From Actinocrinis puniceicyclus (GTDB lineage: Bacteria > Actinomycetota > Actinomycetes > Streptomycetales > Catenulisporaceae): 64,000 nucleotides of DNA. The translations under genes and the position numbers were made by a program. The notes beneath the pieces were generated by a model, which did no database searches, was not told where the DNA came from, and saw only the letters and a list, made by a program, of their open reading frames with translations. Location: positions 1 to 64,000 of the forward strand of contig NZ_JAGSXH010000016.1 in NCBI RefSeq assembly GCF_018283645.1, written 5' to 3'. How positions within the stretch are numbered: the first letter of the stretch is position 1; the number at the start of each line of letters is the position of its first letter. Shown one piece after another: positions 1 through 9,800 of the stretch.

Positions 1-2
1 CC

Positions 3-64
3 CACGGCCACCCGACCTTTCTTCGATTCCTTAGAACAGATCCGAAGAATGCCAGGTGGCCGTG
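3..64. repeat. nested inverted repeat (possible element-end hairpin or terminator)
   Basis: Perfect outer arms CACGGCCACC (3-12) and GGTGGCCGTG (55-64) enclose inner arms TTCTTCG (19-25) and CGAAGAA (43-49). The surrounding 150 bases are clearly richer in A and T than the rest of the window. It could be the terminator of a gene lying to the left or an end structure of an integrated element. No gene is visible in 1-230. Confidence 0.5.
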
Positions 65-241
65 CCCGTTGTCAGGCGATCACACCACCACGCCACAAAA
101 GATCTTGTAGACCTCAAATCTCAAGCTCAGTTCGGGCCGGTTCACAGCGTTGCGTGAGCTGCATGAGCGGCGGCTAGGATGCTCCGGTCGTATGTGGTGC
201 AGCTCCAGCCGAGGGCCGGGGCCGTACGATGCGGGCGCGAG

Positions 242-283
242 TTTGGGAGCGGAAGGCCGTCGGTTCGAATCCGGCCACCCCGA
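242..283 (+). other. detached 3' half of a tRNA-Pro(TGG) gene; candidate attachment-site remnant
   Basis: From 242 the sequence reads exactly as the 3' half of a tRNA: a seven-base anticodon loop TTTGGGA (U33, anticodon TGG, G37), five bases of anticodon stem, a five-base variable region, a T-arm with loop TTCGAAT closed by GTCGG/CCGGC (one T-G pair), the acceptor strand CACCCCG and discriminator A283. CACCCCG-A is the usual 3' acceptor end of tRNA-Pro. The upstream DNA provides no matching anticodon stem, D-arm or 7-bp acceptor strand, so this is not a working tRNA. Such half genes are left at one end of elements that integrate into the 3' part of a tRNA gene. tRNA-Pro is a known target, for example of the Streptomyces element pSAM2. 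Confidence 0.6.
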
Positions 284-519
284 CGACGCCGGCTACGGAC
301 GGTTGGCGCGACGCCGGCCCGCGGCGCCATGTCGTGACCGGCCGCGATCTGCGCTTTTATCACCCCGTAGGGGTGCGCAAGGTACGATACCCAGCGCAAG
401 CGCGATGCGGCGTGCGTCCCGGTGCACCTACCGCCGCCGCAACGCTTCCGACACGGCGTGACCACACCCCGAGCGAGCGCTTGTTACCGATAAGTAGTCC
501 CAGCGAGGAGATCACAGCT
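284..519. other. tig upstream region
   Basis: No convincing gene. It holds a small perfect hairpin (CACCCC-GTA-GGGGTG, 361-375) and a TACGAT hexamer (383-388) that could be a -10 element for tig. The tig reading frame is open upstream through this stretch, but its composition and the ribosome-binding site at 506-511 argue that this part is not translated. Confidence 0.4.
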
Positions 520-1908
520 GTGAAGAGCGCCGTCGAGACCCTCGACCCCACGCGGGTCCGGCTCACCGTCGAGGTTCCCTTCGCCGAGCTCAAGCCCAGC
601 CTCGACACGGCGTACAAGAGGATCGCCGAGCAGGTGACCGTTCCGGGCTTCCGCAAGGGCAAGGTGCCGCCGCGCATCATCGACCAGCGCCTCGGGCGCG
701 GCGCGGTGCTGGAGGAGGCGATCAACTCCGCGCTGCCGGACCTGTACGGCCAGGCGGTGCAGGAGAACAGGCTGGAGGTCGTCGGCCGCCCCGAGGTCGA
801 GGTGACCGAGTTCGTCGACGGCGACCAGCTGAAGTTCACCGCCGAGGTGGACGTGCGCCCCGAGTTCGAGCTGCCCGACTACAAGGGCGTCGAGGTCCAG
901 GTGGACGACGTGGAGGTCTCCGACGCCGACGTGGACGAGCAGGTGCAGGCCCTGCGCAAGCGTTTCGGCACGCTCACCGGGGTCGAGCGCGCCGTGCAGG
1001 ACGGCGACTACGTGACCATCGACCTGCTCGCCACCATCGACGGCGAGGAGCTTGAGGACGGCACCGCCAGCGCGGTCTCCTACGAGGTCGGCTCCGAGAG
1101 CATGGTCGACGGCCTGGACGAGGCGATCATCGGCAAGAGCGCCGGGGAGAGCGCCGAGTTCGTCTCCACGCTGGTCGGCGGCGCGCACGCGGGCGAGCAG
1201 GCCGACATCAAGGTCACCGTCGGCGCGGTCAAGGCGCGCGAGCTGCCTGAACTGGACGACGAGTTCGCCCAGATGGCCAGCGAATTCGACACCCTGGAGG
1301 AGCTGCGCTCCGACGTGCGCTCGCGGCTGGAACGGGCCAGGAAGTTCGAGCAGGGCGCGCAGGCCCGTGACAAGGTGCTCGAGTCGGTGCTCACCCAGGT
1401 CGAGGTGCCGCTGCCGGCCAAGACCGTCGAGGCGGAGATCGCCTGGCGCAACGAGCAGCTCGACGAGCAGATCCAGCGGGCCGGGATGACCCGCGAGGGC
1501 TTCTTCAAGCTGCAGGACCAGGAACCCGAGGCGTTCGCCGCCGACCTGGACAAGCAGGTGCGCGACGGCATGAAGGCGCAGTTCGTCCTCGACCGGCTGG
1601 CCGACAAGGAGGAGCTGAGCGTCAACCAGGCCGAGCTGACCCAGCACCTGATCGAGCGCGCTTCCGGCTCGGGCCTGAGCCCGGACCAGTTCGCCAAGCA
1701 GGTGGTCGACTCCGGCCAGGTGCCGGCGCTGGTCGGCGAGGTGCGCCGCGGCAAGGCGCTGCGGCTGATCCTGGAGAACGCGCAGGTCAAGGACGCCTCC
1801 GGCAACACCGTCGACCTCTCCGAGCTGGACACCCCGACGTTGGGTGAGGGCCCGGACGCGTTCGGCCGCGAGCTCGGCGACGAGCACTACGGCCATGACC
1901 ACGCGTAA
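520..1908 (+). CDS. tig: trigger factor, ribosome-associated chaperone and prolyl isomerase
   Basis: 462 aa. Trigger factor docks on the large ribosomal subunit next to the exit tunnel and shields nascent chains. The N-terminal ribosome-binding domain carries the signature GFRKGKVPPRII near residue 45, followed by an FKBP-type isomerase domain (about 150-240) and a helical C-terminal chaperone domain ending in an acidic, His-rich tail. The GTG at 520 was chosen because a GAGGAG sits 8 bases upstream and translation from there begins directly with the family N-terminus. The gene lies just ahead of clpP1P2-clpX, a common chaperone/protease arrangement in actinobacteria. Confidence 0.95.
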   Translation: MKSAVETLDPTRVRLTVEVPFAELKPSLDTAYKRIAEQVTVPGFRKGKVPPRIIDQRLGRGAVLEEAINSALPDLYGQAVQENRLEVVGRPEVEVTEFVDGDQLKFTAEVDVRPEFELPDYKGVEVQVDDVEVSDADVDEQVQALRKRFGTLTGVERAVQDGDYVTIDLLATIDGEELEDGTASAVSYEVGSESMVDGLDEAIIGKSAGESAEFVSTLVGGAHAGEQADIKVTVGAVKARELPELDDEFAQMASEFDTLEELRSDVRSRLERARKFEQGAQARDKVLESVLTQVEVPLPAKTVEAEIAWRNEQLDEQIQRAGMTREGFFKLQDQEPEAFAADLDKQVRDGMKAQFVLDRLADKEELSVNQAELTQHLIERASGSGLSPDQFAKQVVDSGQVPALVGEVRRGKALRLILENAQVKDASGNTVDLSELDTPTLGEGPDAFGRELGDEHYGHDHA

Positions 1909-1953
1909 CCGTCGGTTCCGGGTGCAGTGACCATTGCGCGTACCGCGCGGCAT

Positions 1954-1971
1954 AGAACGCCTAGAGCGAAC
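1954..1971. promoter_or_regulatory. ClgR-type operator upstream of clpP1P2
   Basis: The 18 bases AGAACGCCTAGAGCGAAC fit the published ClgR box WNNWCGCYNANRGCGWWS at every position and lie about 90 bases before the clpP1 start. ClgR activates clp genes in streptomycetes, corynebacteria and mycobacteria. No clgR gene is present in the window. Confidence 0.7.
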
Positions 1972-2059
1972 AAGCGGCCCTGATCCGTCCCCACCTCGGT
2001 GGCACGGGTTAGGGTCGCTTTCAGTGGAACGGGTTTTCCGAAGCAGACAGGTGGATGAC

Positions 2060-2692
2060 GTGACGAATCCGTACTCGGACAGGGCTCCGCGGATGGCGGG
2101 TCTCGACGGCCCTGGCGGGCTCAACGACCAGATCTTCAACCGGCTGCTGCGCAACCGGATCGTCTTCCTCGGCGCGCCCGTGGACGACGACATCGCCAAC
2201 ACACTGTGCGCTCAGCTGCTGCTGCTCAATGCGGAGGACCCGGAAAAGGACATCTGGTTCTACATCAACTCCCCGGGCGGCTCCGTCACCGCCGGCCTGG
2301 CGATCTACGACACGATGCAGCTGATCTCGAACGACGTGGCCACGGTCGCGCTGGGCATGGCCGCTTCGATGGGCCAGTTCCTGCTGACCGCGGGCGCCCA
2401 GGGCAAGCGCTTCGCGCTGCCGAACGCCGAGATCCTGCTACACCAGGGCTCGGCCGGACTCGGCGGCTCCGCCTCGGACATCAAGATCCAGGCCGAGCGG
2501 CTGCTGCGCAGCAAGCGCCGGATGATCGAGCTGACCGCGCTGCACACCGGCCAGAGCGAGCAGAAGATCGAGAAGGACTCGGACCGCGACCACTGGTTCT
2601 CCGCGCAGGAGGCCAAGGAGTACGGCCTGATCGACGACATCTTCACCGCGGCCGCGCACGGCCCGACCAACAATCCCGTGACCACTGCCTGA
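2060..2692 (+). CDS. clpP1: ATP-dependent Clp protease proteolytic subunit 1
   Basis: 210 aa. A serine peptidase that forms one ring of the mixed ClpP1/ClpP2 tetradecamer fed by ClpX or ClpC. The catalytic triad is visible: Ser103 in GMAASMGQF, His128 in LLHQGSAG and Asp177 in RDHWFSA. GTG 2060 is preceded by AGGTGG at 2049-2054; GTG 2051 is an in-frame alternative but overlaps that site. It is followed after 34 bases by clpP2, so the two rings are probably co-transcribed. The ClgR-like box at 1954-1971 suggests activation under protein-quality stress. Confidence 0.95.
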   Translation: MTNPYSDRAPRMAGLDGPGGLNDQIFNRLLRNRIVFLGAPVDDDIANTLCAQLLLLNAEDPEKDIWFYINSPGGSVTAGLAIYDTMQLISNDVATVALGMAASMGQFLLTAGAQGKRFALPNAEILLHQGSAGLGGSASDIKIQAERLLRSKRRMIELTALHTGQSEQKIEKDSDRDHWFSAQEAKEYGLIDDIFTAAAHGPTNNPVTTA

Positions 2693-2726
2693 GCGCCGCC
2701 GACGAAACGAGTGAGGAACCGAAGCC

Positions 2727-3377
2727 ATGTCTGAAAGCCCGTCGGCCGCGTTGAGGCACGAGGCCCGATATGTCCTGCCGCACTTCATCGAGCGCACCAG
2801 CCAAGGCGTACGCGAATACGACCCGTACGCCAAGCTTTTCGAGGAGCGCATCATCTTCCTCGGCGTGCAGGTCGACGACGCGTCCGCCAACGACGTGATG
2901 GCGCAACTGCTGACCCTGGAGTCGATGGACCCGGACCGGGACATCACCATCTACATCAACTCCCCGGGCGGCTCGTTCACCGCGCTGACCGCGATCTACG
3001 ACACGATGCAGTTCGTCAAACCGGACATCGTGACCGTCTGCATCGGTCAGGCCGCTTCCGCCGCGGCGGTGATCCTCGCCGCCGGCACGAAGGGCAAGCG
3101 GCTCGCACTGCCCAATGCACGGATCCTGATTCACCAGCCCTACACCGAGACCGGCCGCGCGGACCTCAACGACCTGGAGATCCAGGCCAACGAGATCCTG
3201 CGGATGCGCGCGCTGCTGGAGCAGTTGCTGTCCAAGCACAGTGGCCGCACCGAGGAACAGGTACGCGAGGACATCGAGCGGGACAAGATCCTGACGGCGC
3301 CTCAGGCCGTGGAGTACGGCCTGGTCGACCAGGTCGTCACGAGCCGGGTCGAGGGCATGGCACGCCCGTCCCTGTGA
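2727..3377 (+). CDS. clpP2: ATP-dependent Clp protease proteolytic subunit 2
   Basis: 216 aa, paralogue of the upstream ClpP1. The triad is Ser111 in GQAASAAAV, His136 in LIHQPY and Asp186 in ERDKILTA. The N-terminus (about 25 residues before [16 protein letters not shown]) is a probable propeptide. Actinobacterial ClpP2 pairs with ClpP1 and usually provides the docking face for the AAA+ partner. ATG 2727 follows GAGG by about a dozen bases. The next gene is its unfoldase ClpX, 164 bases downstream. Confidence 0.95.
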   Translation: MSESPSAALRHEARYVLPHFIERTSQGVREYDPYAKLFEERIIFLGVQVDDASANDVMAQLLTLESMDPDRDITIYINSPGGSFTALTAIYDTMQFVKPDIVTVCIGQAASAAAVILAAGTKGKRLALPNARILIHQPYTETGRADLNDLEIQANEILRMRALLEQLLSKHSGRTEEQVREDIERDKILTAPQAVEYGLVDQVVTSRVEGMARPSL

Positions 3378-3541
3378 GGCGCTCGGCGACGCGCCGGAGC
3401 GGAGCGGCAGGGGGCGCCCGGAAGCTTCCCGGCGTTTACCTGCCCCCGTTCCGGCCGTGAACGCGGTAACGTCTTCCATTGAGGGCTTTTTCGGCCCCGC
3501 CGGGCCGGGCGTCCGGCGTCGAGGCGAAGGAGATCCACCCC

Positions 3542-4834
3542 GTGGCACGCATCGGTGAGGGCGACCTGCTCAAGTGCTCCTTCTGCGGAAAGAGCCAGAA
3601 GCAGGTCAAGAAGCTGATCGCCGGACCCGGCGTGTACATCTGCGACGAGTGCATCGACCTGTGCAACGAGATCATCGAGGAGGAGCTGGCCGGCTCCGCC
3701 GAGCACCGCTGGTCGGAGCTGCCCAAGCCGCGGGAGATCTACGACTTCCTGGACCAGTACGTGATCGGCCAGGACGCCGCCAAGAAGGCGCTGTCCGTGG
3801 CCGTGTACAACCACTACAAGCGGGTGCAGGCGGGCGACACCGGCCGCAGCGCCCGGGACGAGGCCGTCGAGCTGGCCAAGTCGAACATCCTGCTGCTCGG
3901 CCCGACCGGCTCCGGCAAGACCTTCCTCGCGCAGACCCTGGCGCGGATGCTCGACGTGCCCTTCGCGATCGCGGACGCGACCGCGCTGACGGAGGCCGGC
4001 TACGTCGGCGAAGACGTGGAGAACATCCTGCTGCGGCTGATCCAGTCCGCCGACTTCGACGTGAAGAAGGCCGAGACCGGGATCATCTACATCGACGAGG
4101 TCGACAAGATCGCGCGCAAGAGCGAGAACCCGTCGATCACCCGGGACGTCTCCGGCGAGGGCGTGCAACAGGCGCTGCTCAAGATACTGGAAGGCACGAT
4201 CGCCGCGGTGCCTCCGCAGGGCGGGCGCAAGCACCCGCACCAGGAGTTCATCCAGATCGACACGACGAACGTGCTGTTCATCGTCGGCGGGGCCTTCGCG
4301 GGCCTGGAGAAGATAATCCAGAGCCGGATCGGCAAGCAGGGCATCGGTTTCGGCGCGCAACTGCGCAGCCGCGCCGAACTCGAGTCGCAGGACGTCTTCA
4401 ACGAGGTCATGCCGGACGATCTGATCAAGTTCGGGATGATCCCGGAGTTCATCGGCCGGCTGCCGGTGATCACCAGCGTGCGCAGCCCGGACCGCCATGC
4501 GCTGCGCCGCATCCTGATCGAGCCGAAGAACGCGCTGCTGCGCCAGTACCAGCACCTGATGTCGCTGGACGGGGTCGAGCTGGAGTTCTCCGACGACGCC
4601 ATCGAGGCGATCGCGGATCTGGCCGTCCTGCGCGGCACCGGGGCGCGCGGACTGCGCGCGATCATGGAGGAAGTGCTGCTCTCGGTGATGTACGAGGTGC
4701 CTTCCCGCCGCGACGTGGCCCAGGTGCTGATCACCGCGGAGTCGGTGAAGGAGCACGCGAACCCGACGCTGGTGCCGCGTGACTCGCCGCACCGCTCCGC
4801 GCAGAACCGGGCTCCGCGCGAGAAGTCCGCGTAG
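3542..4834 (+). CDS. clpX: ATP-dependent Clp protease ATP-binding subunit ClpX
   Basis: 430 aa. AAA+ unfoldase that recognises tagged substrates and threads them into ClpP. The N-terminal zinc-binding domain has Cys12, Cys15, Cys34 and Cys37. Walker A is GPTGSGKT (120-127); Walker B is YIDEVDKI near residue 184. The pore loop GYVGEDV and the ClpP-binding IGF-type loop (GIGFGAQ) are present. GTG 3542 was chosen because GGAG lies upstream and translation starts with [14 protein letters not shown]. It ends 37 bases from the convergent gene at 4872. Confidence 0.96.
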   Translation: MARIGEGDLLKCSFCGKSQKQVKKLIAGPGVYICDECIDLCNEIIEEELAGSAEHRWSELPKPREIYDFLDQYVIGQDAAKKALSVAVYNHYKRVQAGDTGRSARDEAVELAKSNILLLGPTGSGKTFLAQTLARMLDVPFAIADATALTEAGYVGEDVENILLRLIQSADFDVKKAETGIIYIDEVDKIARKSENPSITRDVSGEGVQQALLKILEGTIAAVPPQGGRKHPHQEFIQIDTTNVLFIVGGAFAGLEKIIQSRIGKQGIGFGAQLRSRAELESQDVFNEVMPDDLIKFGMIPEFIGRLPVITSVRSPDRHALRRILIEPKNALLRQYQHLMSLDGVELEFSDDAIEAIADLAVLRGTGARGLRAIMEEVLLSVMYEVPSRRDVAQVLITAESVKEHANPTLVPRDSPHRSAQNRAPREKSA

Positions 4835-4871
4835 CGCGCCGCGCCGGGTGGCGCGACCTCGCGCGCTTGTG

Positions 4872-5816
4872 TCAGTGTTCTGCGGCTGAGCGCAGATCGA
4901 GCGTGTAGGACAGGATCTTGCTGTCCTTCACGCTGGACAGGAAGTACACCCAGCCGAAGGAGCTGCGGTCCACCCAGGTGCACGAACGTATCCGGGTTCC
5001 GCCGACGCTCAGCTTGCCGCAGTCCAGCGCGCCGCCGAGCGGCCCGGGATCCTCTGTGGTCACGTCGGTCATCGAGGCGCCCGCGATGATCTGCTTCATC
5101 ACACCCGTCACACCCGAGTAGCCCAGCGCTTTCTGGAAGTCGGCGTTGCCGCTCATGTTCTGCGCCAGCAGCCACACGCTGTACGACCCTGTCGGGCCGA
5201 CGCGGTAGAAGCCGACCTGCGGGTCCGGGTAGGCCACGTTCCCGGCGAGGTTCTTCTTCAGATCACTGATGCGTTCAGCGGTGTCCGCGTCGGCCACCAG
5301 ATGGAGCGGACCGGCGGCCAGCGGGATGCCGAGCGAGCGTGACGGCGTGTTCGCGGATGCGGTCGGCGGCGGCGAGGCGCCGTTCGCGCCGTCGCCGAGC
5401 ACGCCCCCGCCCGAAGCGGCGGTCGCCGAGGCAGTGCCGGTGCCCTGTGCCACGGATGTACCGCTCCCGCCGGACGTGGTCGTCGCGACGACCACGGCGA
5501 TCACGCCGGCCACGACCGCCGCGGCGGCACCGACCCCCACGTAAAGACGCACACGTTTCCGCGTGGATTGAGGCGGCGCCTCGAACAAGGGCTGCGCAGG
5601 CCCATACGGCGACTGCGCCCACTGCTGCGTTACGTCCGGTTGCGTGAAGTACCCACCCGGTTGGCCGGTCGGCGGGGCCATCGGCTGCCCATACTGGTCA
5701 TAGGCGATTGGCATAGTCGGCTGAGCGCCGAATGGCTGCTGTGGCTGTGGCTCTGGCTCTGGCTGTGAGGGGCTGGGCGCCGGCGAGTCGGGTGGCGGCT
5801 GCGCGTCCCATGACAT
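4872..5816 (-). CDS. membrane-anchored protein with extracytoplasmic domain, function unknown
   Basis: 314 aa. About 105 N-terminal residues are very rich in Pro and Gln, with a short [10 protein letters not shown] stretch encoded by near-repetitive DNA. One transmembrane segment follows (about 118-140, [16 protein letters not shown]), then a Ser/Ala/Gly linker and a secreted C-terminal domain with two cysteines (ALDCGK and RSCTWV) that may form a disulphide. The topology is a cytoplasmic Pro-rich tail with the folded domain outside. ATG 5816 was chosen because GGAGG precedes it by about 11 bases. This resembles uncharacterised actinobacterial membrane proteins; I do not recognise a named family. 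It is convergent with clpX and divergent from valS. Confidence 0.8.
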   Translation of the reverse strand: MSWDAQPPPDSPAPSPSQPEPEPQPQQPFGAQPTMPIAYDQYGQPMAPPTGQPGGYFTQPDVTQQWAQSPYGPAQPLFEAPPQSTRKRVRLYVGVGAAAAVVAGVIAVVVATTTSGGSGTSVAQGTGTASATAASGGGVLGDGANGASPPPTASANTPSRSLGIPLAAGPLHLVADADTAERISDLKKNLAGNVAYPDPQVGFYRVGPTGSYSVWLLAQNMSGNADFQKALGYSGVTGVMKQIIAGASMTDVTTEDPGPLGGALDCGKLSVGGTRIRSCTWVDRSSFGWVYFLSSVKDSKILSYTLDLRSAAEH

Positions 5817-5977
5817 CTCGTCACTTCCCTCCTTTGCCGCGCCACGGCGGCGAAGCGGGGCACACACTATCCGCACGGTCAGCTCAAAGACGGACCGGCG
5901 TTGCGCGCCGCCTCCGCTCATACACGCCGCAGCTACTCGCGCGCCGGAATTCGGACCGGGGCGCCGCGCGCGATCCG

Positions 5978-5989
5978 TACAATCAGAGC
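5978..5989 (+). promoter_or_regulatory. -10 element of a probable leaderless valS promoter
   Basis: TACAAT (5978-5983) is followed by exactly six bases and then GTG 5990. Transcription from this -10 would start at the first base of the start codon, and no Shine-Dalgarno sequence precedes it. No strong -35 match is visible. Confidence 0.5.
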
Positions 5990-8686
5990 GTGACCGGTAG
6001 AACATCCCCTCAGAGCCAGGGCGCCCCCGCCGACGCCGCCGCCAGCTTGCCGACGCACTACGCGCCCGCGCAGGTAGAGGGGAAGCTCTATGAGCGCTGG
6101 GTACGGGCCGGCTACTTCGAGGCCGACGCGAAGAGCGACCGCCCCGCGCACACGATCGTGATCCCGCCGCCCAATGTGAACGGCTCGCTGCACATCGGGC
6201 ACGCCCTCGACATGACGCTCCAGGACGCGATCACGCGCCGCAAGCGGATGCAGGGCTTCGAGACGCTGTGGTTGCCCGGCATGGACCACGCCGGCATCGC
6301 CACCCAGAACGCGGTGGAGCGGGAACTGGCCAAGGAAGGCCTCTCGCGACACGACCTCGGCCGCGAGGCGTTCGTGCAGAAGGTATGGGAGTGGAAGGCC
6401 GAGTACGGCGGGCGCATCCTCAACCAGATGCGCCGGCTGGGCGCGTCGGTGGACTGGAGCCGCGAGCGCTTCACCTTCGACGCCGGTCTCTCGCGCGCGG
6501 TGCAGACCATCTTCAAGCGCCTCTATGACGACGGCCTGATCTACCGCGCCGAGCGGATCATCAACTGGTGCCCGCGCTGCATGACCGCGCTGTCGGACAT
6601 CGAGGTGGAGCACCAGGAGGACGAGGGCGAGCTGGTGTCGATCCGCTACGGCGACGGCACACACTCGATCGTGGTGGCCACCACCCGGGCGGAGACCATG
6701 CTCGGCGACACCGCGGTGGCCGTGCACCCCGACGACGAGCGCTACCGGCACCTGGTGGGGGTGGAGATCGAGCTGCCGCTCACCGGGCGCCGGGTGCCGA
6801 TCGTGGCGGACCGGCACGTCGACCCGGAGTTCGGCACCGGCGCGGTGAAGGTGACTCCCGCGCACGACCCGAACGACTTCGAGATCGGCCAGCGGCACTC
6901 GCTGCCCTCGCTGCTGATCATGGACGAGCGTGGCGCGATCACCGTGCACGGCCCGTTCCAGGGCCTCGACCGCTTCGAGGCGCGCCCCGCGGTGGTGGCC
7001 GCGCTGCGGGCCGAGGGCCGGATCGTGGCGGAGAAACGGCCGTACGTCCACGCGGTCGGCCACTGCTCTCGCTGCGACACCGTGGTGGAGCCGCGGCTTT
7101 CGCTCCAGTGGTGGGTGAAGGTGGGCCCGCTGGCCGCCGAAGCCTCCGCGGCGGTGCGCGAGGGCCGGGTGAAGATCCACCCGAAGGAACTGGAGCCGCG
7201 GTACTTCTCCTGGACCGACAACCTGCTGGACTGGTGCATCTCCCGGCAGCTGTGGTGGGGCCACCGCATCCCGGTGTGGTACGGCCCGGACGGCCAGACG
7301 GTGTGCGTGGGACCGGACGAGGAGCCGCCCGGCGCGGGCTGGACGCAGGACCCGGACGTGCTCGACACCTGGTTCTCCTCGGGGCTGTGGCCCTTCTCCA
7401 CCTTGGGCTGGCCGGACGACACCGAGGACCTGCGTAAGTTCTATCCGACCAGCGTGCTGGTGACCGGGTACGACATCCTGTTCTTCTGGGTCGTGCGGAT
7501 GATGCTCTTCGGCCTTTACGCGATGAAGGACCGCGGTCCGGTCGAGTCGGTGCCGTTCCGGACGGTCTCGCTGCACGGCCTGGTCCGGGACAAGTTCGGC
7601 CGCAAGATGTCCAAGTCCCGGGGCAACGGCGTGGACCCGTTGGAGTGGATGGACGCCTACGGCTCCGACGCGGTGCGCTTCACGCTGGCCCGCGGCGCGA
7701 ACCCGGGCGCCGACCTGGCCACCAGCGAGGAGTGGGCACAGGGCTCGCGCAACTTCTGCAACAAGGTCTGGAACGCGACCCGCTTCGCGTTGATGAACGG
7801 TGTGACGCCGGCCGCTCTGCCCGTCCGCGAGCGGCTGGGCGCGCCCGACCGGTGGATCCTCTCCAGGTTGTCCGCCGTCACCGCCGAGGTGGATGCGTAC
7901 ATGGAGGACTACCAGCACGCCAAGGCATGTGAGGCGCTCTATCACTTCGCCTGGGACGAGGTGTTCGACTGGTACGTGGAGCTCGCGAAGGCCCCGCTCG
8001 CACGCGGCGGTGAGGAGGCCGACACCACGCGGGCCGTGCTCGGACACGTGTTGGACGTGACGCTGCGGCTGCTGCACCCGTACATCCCGTACGTGACGGA
8101 GGAGCTGTGGCTCGCGCTGCACGACATCTCGCCGGACGCCGGGGACGAGACCGGCGCCCTGGGTGCAGGCGAGCAGCCGCGCTCGATCGTCGTGGCCGCC
8201 TGGCCGACCGCCGACGGCTCACTGCGTGATCCCGCGGCCGAGGCGGAGATCGCCGCGCTGCAGCAGGCGGTGACCGAGGTGCGTCGTTTCCGCGCCGACC
8301 AGGGGCTGAAGGAGGGACAGAAGGTGGCCGCGCGGCTGAGCCTGTCCGGACCGCTGGCCGCGCACGAGGCCGAGATCCGCAAGCTGGCCCGGCTGACCGA
8401 TCCGGAGCCGGGCTTCTCGGCCACCGCCACGCTCCAGACCCCGCAGGCGACGGTGCAACTCGATCTGTCCGGCGCGATCGACGTGGCGGCGGAGCGGGCC
8501 CGCCTGTCCAAGGACCTGGCCGCCGCGCAGAAGGAGATCGCCGGGGCGGAGGCGAAACTGGGCAACCCGGGATTCCTGAGCAAGGCCCCGGAGGCGGTGG
8601 TGACGAAGATTCGCACCCGTTTGGCCGATGCGCAGGCCGACGTCGCGCGGATCACGTCCCAGCTCGGTGCGCTGCCGCTGAGCTGA
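5990..8686 (+). CDS. valS: valyl-tRNA synthetase
   Basis: 898 aa, class I synthetase that charges tRNA-Val. The HIGH motif is HIGH at 68-71 (in [11 protein letters not shown]) and the KMSKS motif is at 539-543. The editing domain lies between them, with the tRNA-binding domain and a C-terminal coiled coil (about 835-898) after them. The reading frame is open further upstream, but GTG 5990 is the first start giving the normal N-terminus and coincides with the predicted transcription start of a leaderless message. In Streptomyces folC usually follows; here the gene ends at a hairpin and then insertion-sequence DNA. Confidence 0.95.
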   Translation: MTGRTSPQSQGAPADAAASLPTHYAPAQVEGKLYERWVRAGYFEADAKSDRPAHTIVIPPPNVNGSLHIGHALDMTLQDAITRRKRMQGFETLWLPGMDHAGIATQNAVERELAKEGLSRHDLGREAFVQKVWEWKAEYGGRILNQMRRLGASVDWSRERFTFDAGLSRAVQTIFKRLYDDGLIYRAERIINWCPRCMTALSDIEVEHQEDEGELVSIRYGDGTHSIVVATTRAETMLGDTAVAVHPDDERYRHLVGVEIELPLTGRRVPIVADRHVDPEFGTGAVKVTPAHDPNDFEIGQRHSLPSLLIMDERGAITVHGPFQGLDRFEARPAVVAALRAEGRIVAEKRPYVHAVGHCSRCDTVVEPRLSLQWWVKVGPLAAEASAAVREGRVKIHPKELEPRYFSWTDNLLDWCISRQLWWGHRIPVWYGPDGQTVCVGPDEEPPGAGWTQDPDVLDTWFSSGLWPFSTLGWPDDTEDLRKFYPTSVLVTGYDILFFWVVRMMLFGLYAMKDRGPVESVPFRTVSLHGLVRDKFGRKMSKSRGNGVDPLEWMDAYGSDAVRFTLARGANPGADLATSEEWAQGSRNFCNKVWNATRFALMNGVTPAALPVRERLGAPDRWILSRLSAVTAEVDAYMEDYQHAKACEALYHFAWDEVFDWYVELAKAPLARGGEEADTTRAVLGHVLDVTLRLLHPYIPYVTEELWLALHDISPDAGDETGALGAGEQPRSIVVAAWPTADGSLRDPAAEAEIAALQQAVTEVRRFRADQGLKEGQKVAARLSLSGPLAAHEAEIRKLARLTDPEPGFSATATLQTPQATVQLDLSGAIDVAAERARLSKDLAAAQKEIAGAEAKLGNPGFLSKAPEAVVTKIRTRLADAQADVARITSQLGALPLS

Positions 8687-8705
8687 ACCGTGCCGTGCCG
8701 AGTGC

Positions 8706-8749
8706 GCCGGGCGGGACGAGTCTCCCTCTGCGTGAGCCGTCCGCCCGGC
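8706..8749 (+). terminator. hairpin terminator after valS
   Basis: GCCGGGCGGGACG pairs with CGTCCGCCCGGC (12 pairs with one bulged G) across a 19-base loop. It lies 20 bases past the valS stop. There is no U-tract, as is common in actinobacteria. Confidence 0.6.
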
Positions 8750-8798
8750 CGTGATTCGGCGCGGTAGTCGAGTCCACGTCGGAATGGTCCCGGCCGCC

Positions 8799-9722
8799 TT
8801 GAATCTCGGCTTTCGCGGTTTTCACAGGCCTGATGTGGTTACGTGGTTATGCGGCGTGGTCGAGTCCTGCTTGGGCCCAGGCCTGTTGGACGGCGCGGAT
8901 TTCGGCGTCGGTGGGCTTGAGCGGGGCGTTGGCTGTAAATCGGGCCGCGATGGTCGTGCGGCGGAGTTCGGCGGCCATGTCGGCGAACGCGGGCTCGGCC
9001 TTGGACGTGTACCAGGGCTGGCGCTCGCGCCGTTCGGCGGCATCGGCCGGGTGGTGTCCGTGCAGTGTGTACCAGATGACGACGATCGTGTGGCAGTACA
9101 GGGCGAACGGGGTGGTGCGCTCGACGGCGAGCTGGATGCGGTTGCGGGCCTGGCCGGCTCCGAGTTCTTGGCGTGCCTCGGCGAACGTCACCTCGGTGGA
9201 CCATCTCCAGGCGTATCTCGACACCAGCGTTGCCGGGGTGCTGTGCAGGTCGGTGGTGCCAGGGCCAGGTAGCGTGTCGTCCACCGCCACGGTCAGAGCC
9301 GCTCCGGCTGGCAGCAGGGTTCTGACGATCAGCCGCGACAGGTACAGGCCCAGGGTGTCGCTGCTCCAGGCCGCGCGGGCGAAGAACGCGTGCGCCCGGT
9401 CGTGCGGCCAGGTGCGGGCCAGCCCCGCGCCGGTCAGCATCCCGGTCACCGTCCCGGCCCCCGTGTTCGCGATCAGCCCGGTCGCCAGCGCGGCGAACGT
9501 GGCGAAGCCCGGCGCGGTGAACACGTAACGAAGGTTCCCCAGCAAGGCCAGCAGCGAGGCGGGTAAGGTCGCATCCGGAAGCATCGGCGGGCTCCTCTTC
9601 GGAGATGGCATCTCACCGTCGATGCTTCTGTGGCGCTCCAGGCGATCAGCCCGCAACCACTGCAAACCCCCCGATCAGGCGCATCAGGTCGCCTCTGCCA
9701 AGACAGCGACAGCCGACTCTCT
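8799..9722 (-). mobile_element. IS701-like insertion sequence with internal deletion
   Basis: Left terminal repeat (8799-8829, with CTCGGCTTTCGCGGTTTT) and right terminal repeat (9690-9722, with AAGACAGCGACAGCCGA) are imperfect inverted copies. Between them lies one transposase frame that keeps both ends of the protein but lacks the middle. At about 0.92 kb it is shorter than intact relatives (about 1.3 kb or more). It sits directly behind the valS terminator. Confidence 0.7.
8847..9584 (-). pseudogene. IS701-family DDE transposase with in-frame internal deletion
   Basis: 245 aa remain. The N-terminus is typical (LLALLGNLRYVFTAPGFATF), the first catalytic Asp is in TVAVDDTL (102-103), and the C-terminal part carries the glutamate region (TLVSRYAWRWSTEVTFAEA) and the family tail WYTSKAEPAFADM. 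The sequence jumps from DDTLPGP straight to TTDLHSTPATLVSRY, so the central part of the RNase H-like fold, including the second catalytic Asp, is missing. The frame is preserved across the junction. ATG 9584 has GGAG seven bases upstream. Almost certainly inactive by itself. Confidence 0.8.
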
Positions 9723-9800
9723 GACAACGAGGGGATCGTCGACGTCCGGCTCGCGTACTCGTACGGTCGGGTGGTTGTCTCGCCCGCGGTCCCTGGGTGG

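Noticed and set aside
185-283. A complete, functional tRNA gene ending at 283
   Set aside because: No 5' sequence pairs with the acceptor and anticodon stems, and no D-loop with the GG pair is present; only the 3' half fits.
484-2202. Long open frame on the minus strand opposite tig and clpP1
   Set aside because: It is the high-GC shadow of two well-defined genes and its protein is low-complexity Leu/Arg/Gly sequence.
5732-5989. N-terminal extension of valS
   Set aside because: The open frame overlaps the divergent membrane-protein gene and adds residues not found in the family; a -10 element lies just before GTG 5990.
5817-5989. A T-box or other riboswitch ahead of valS
   Set aside because: No specifier stem or T-box sequence, and the predicted transcript is leaderless.
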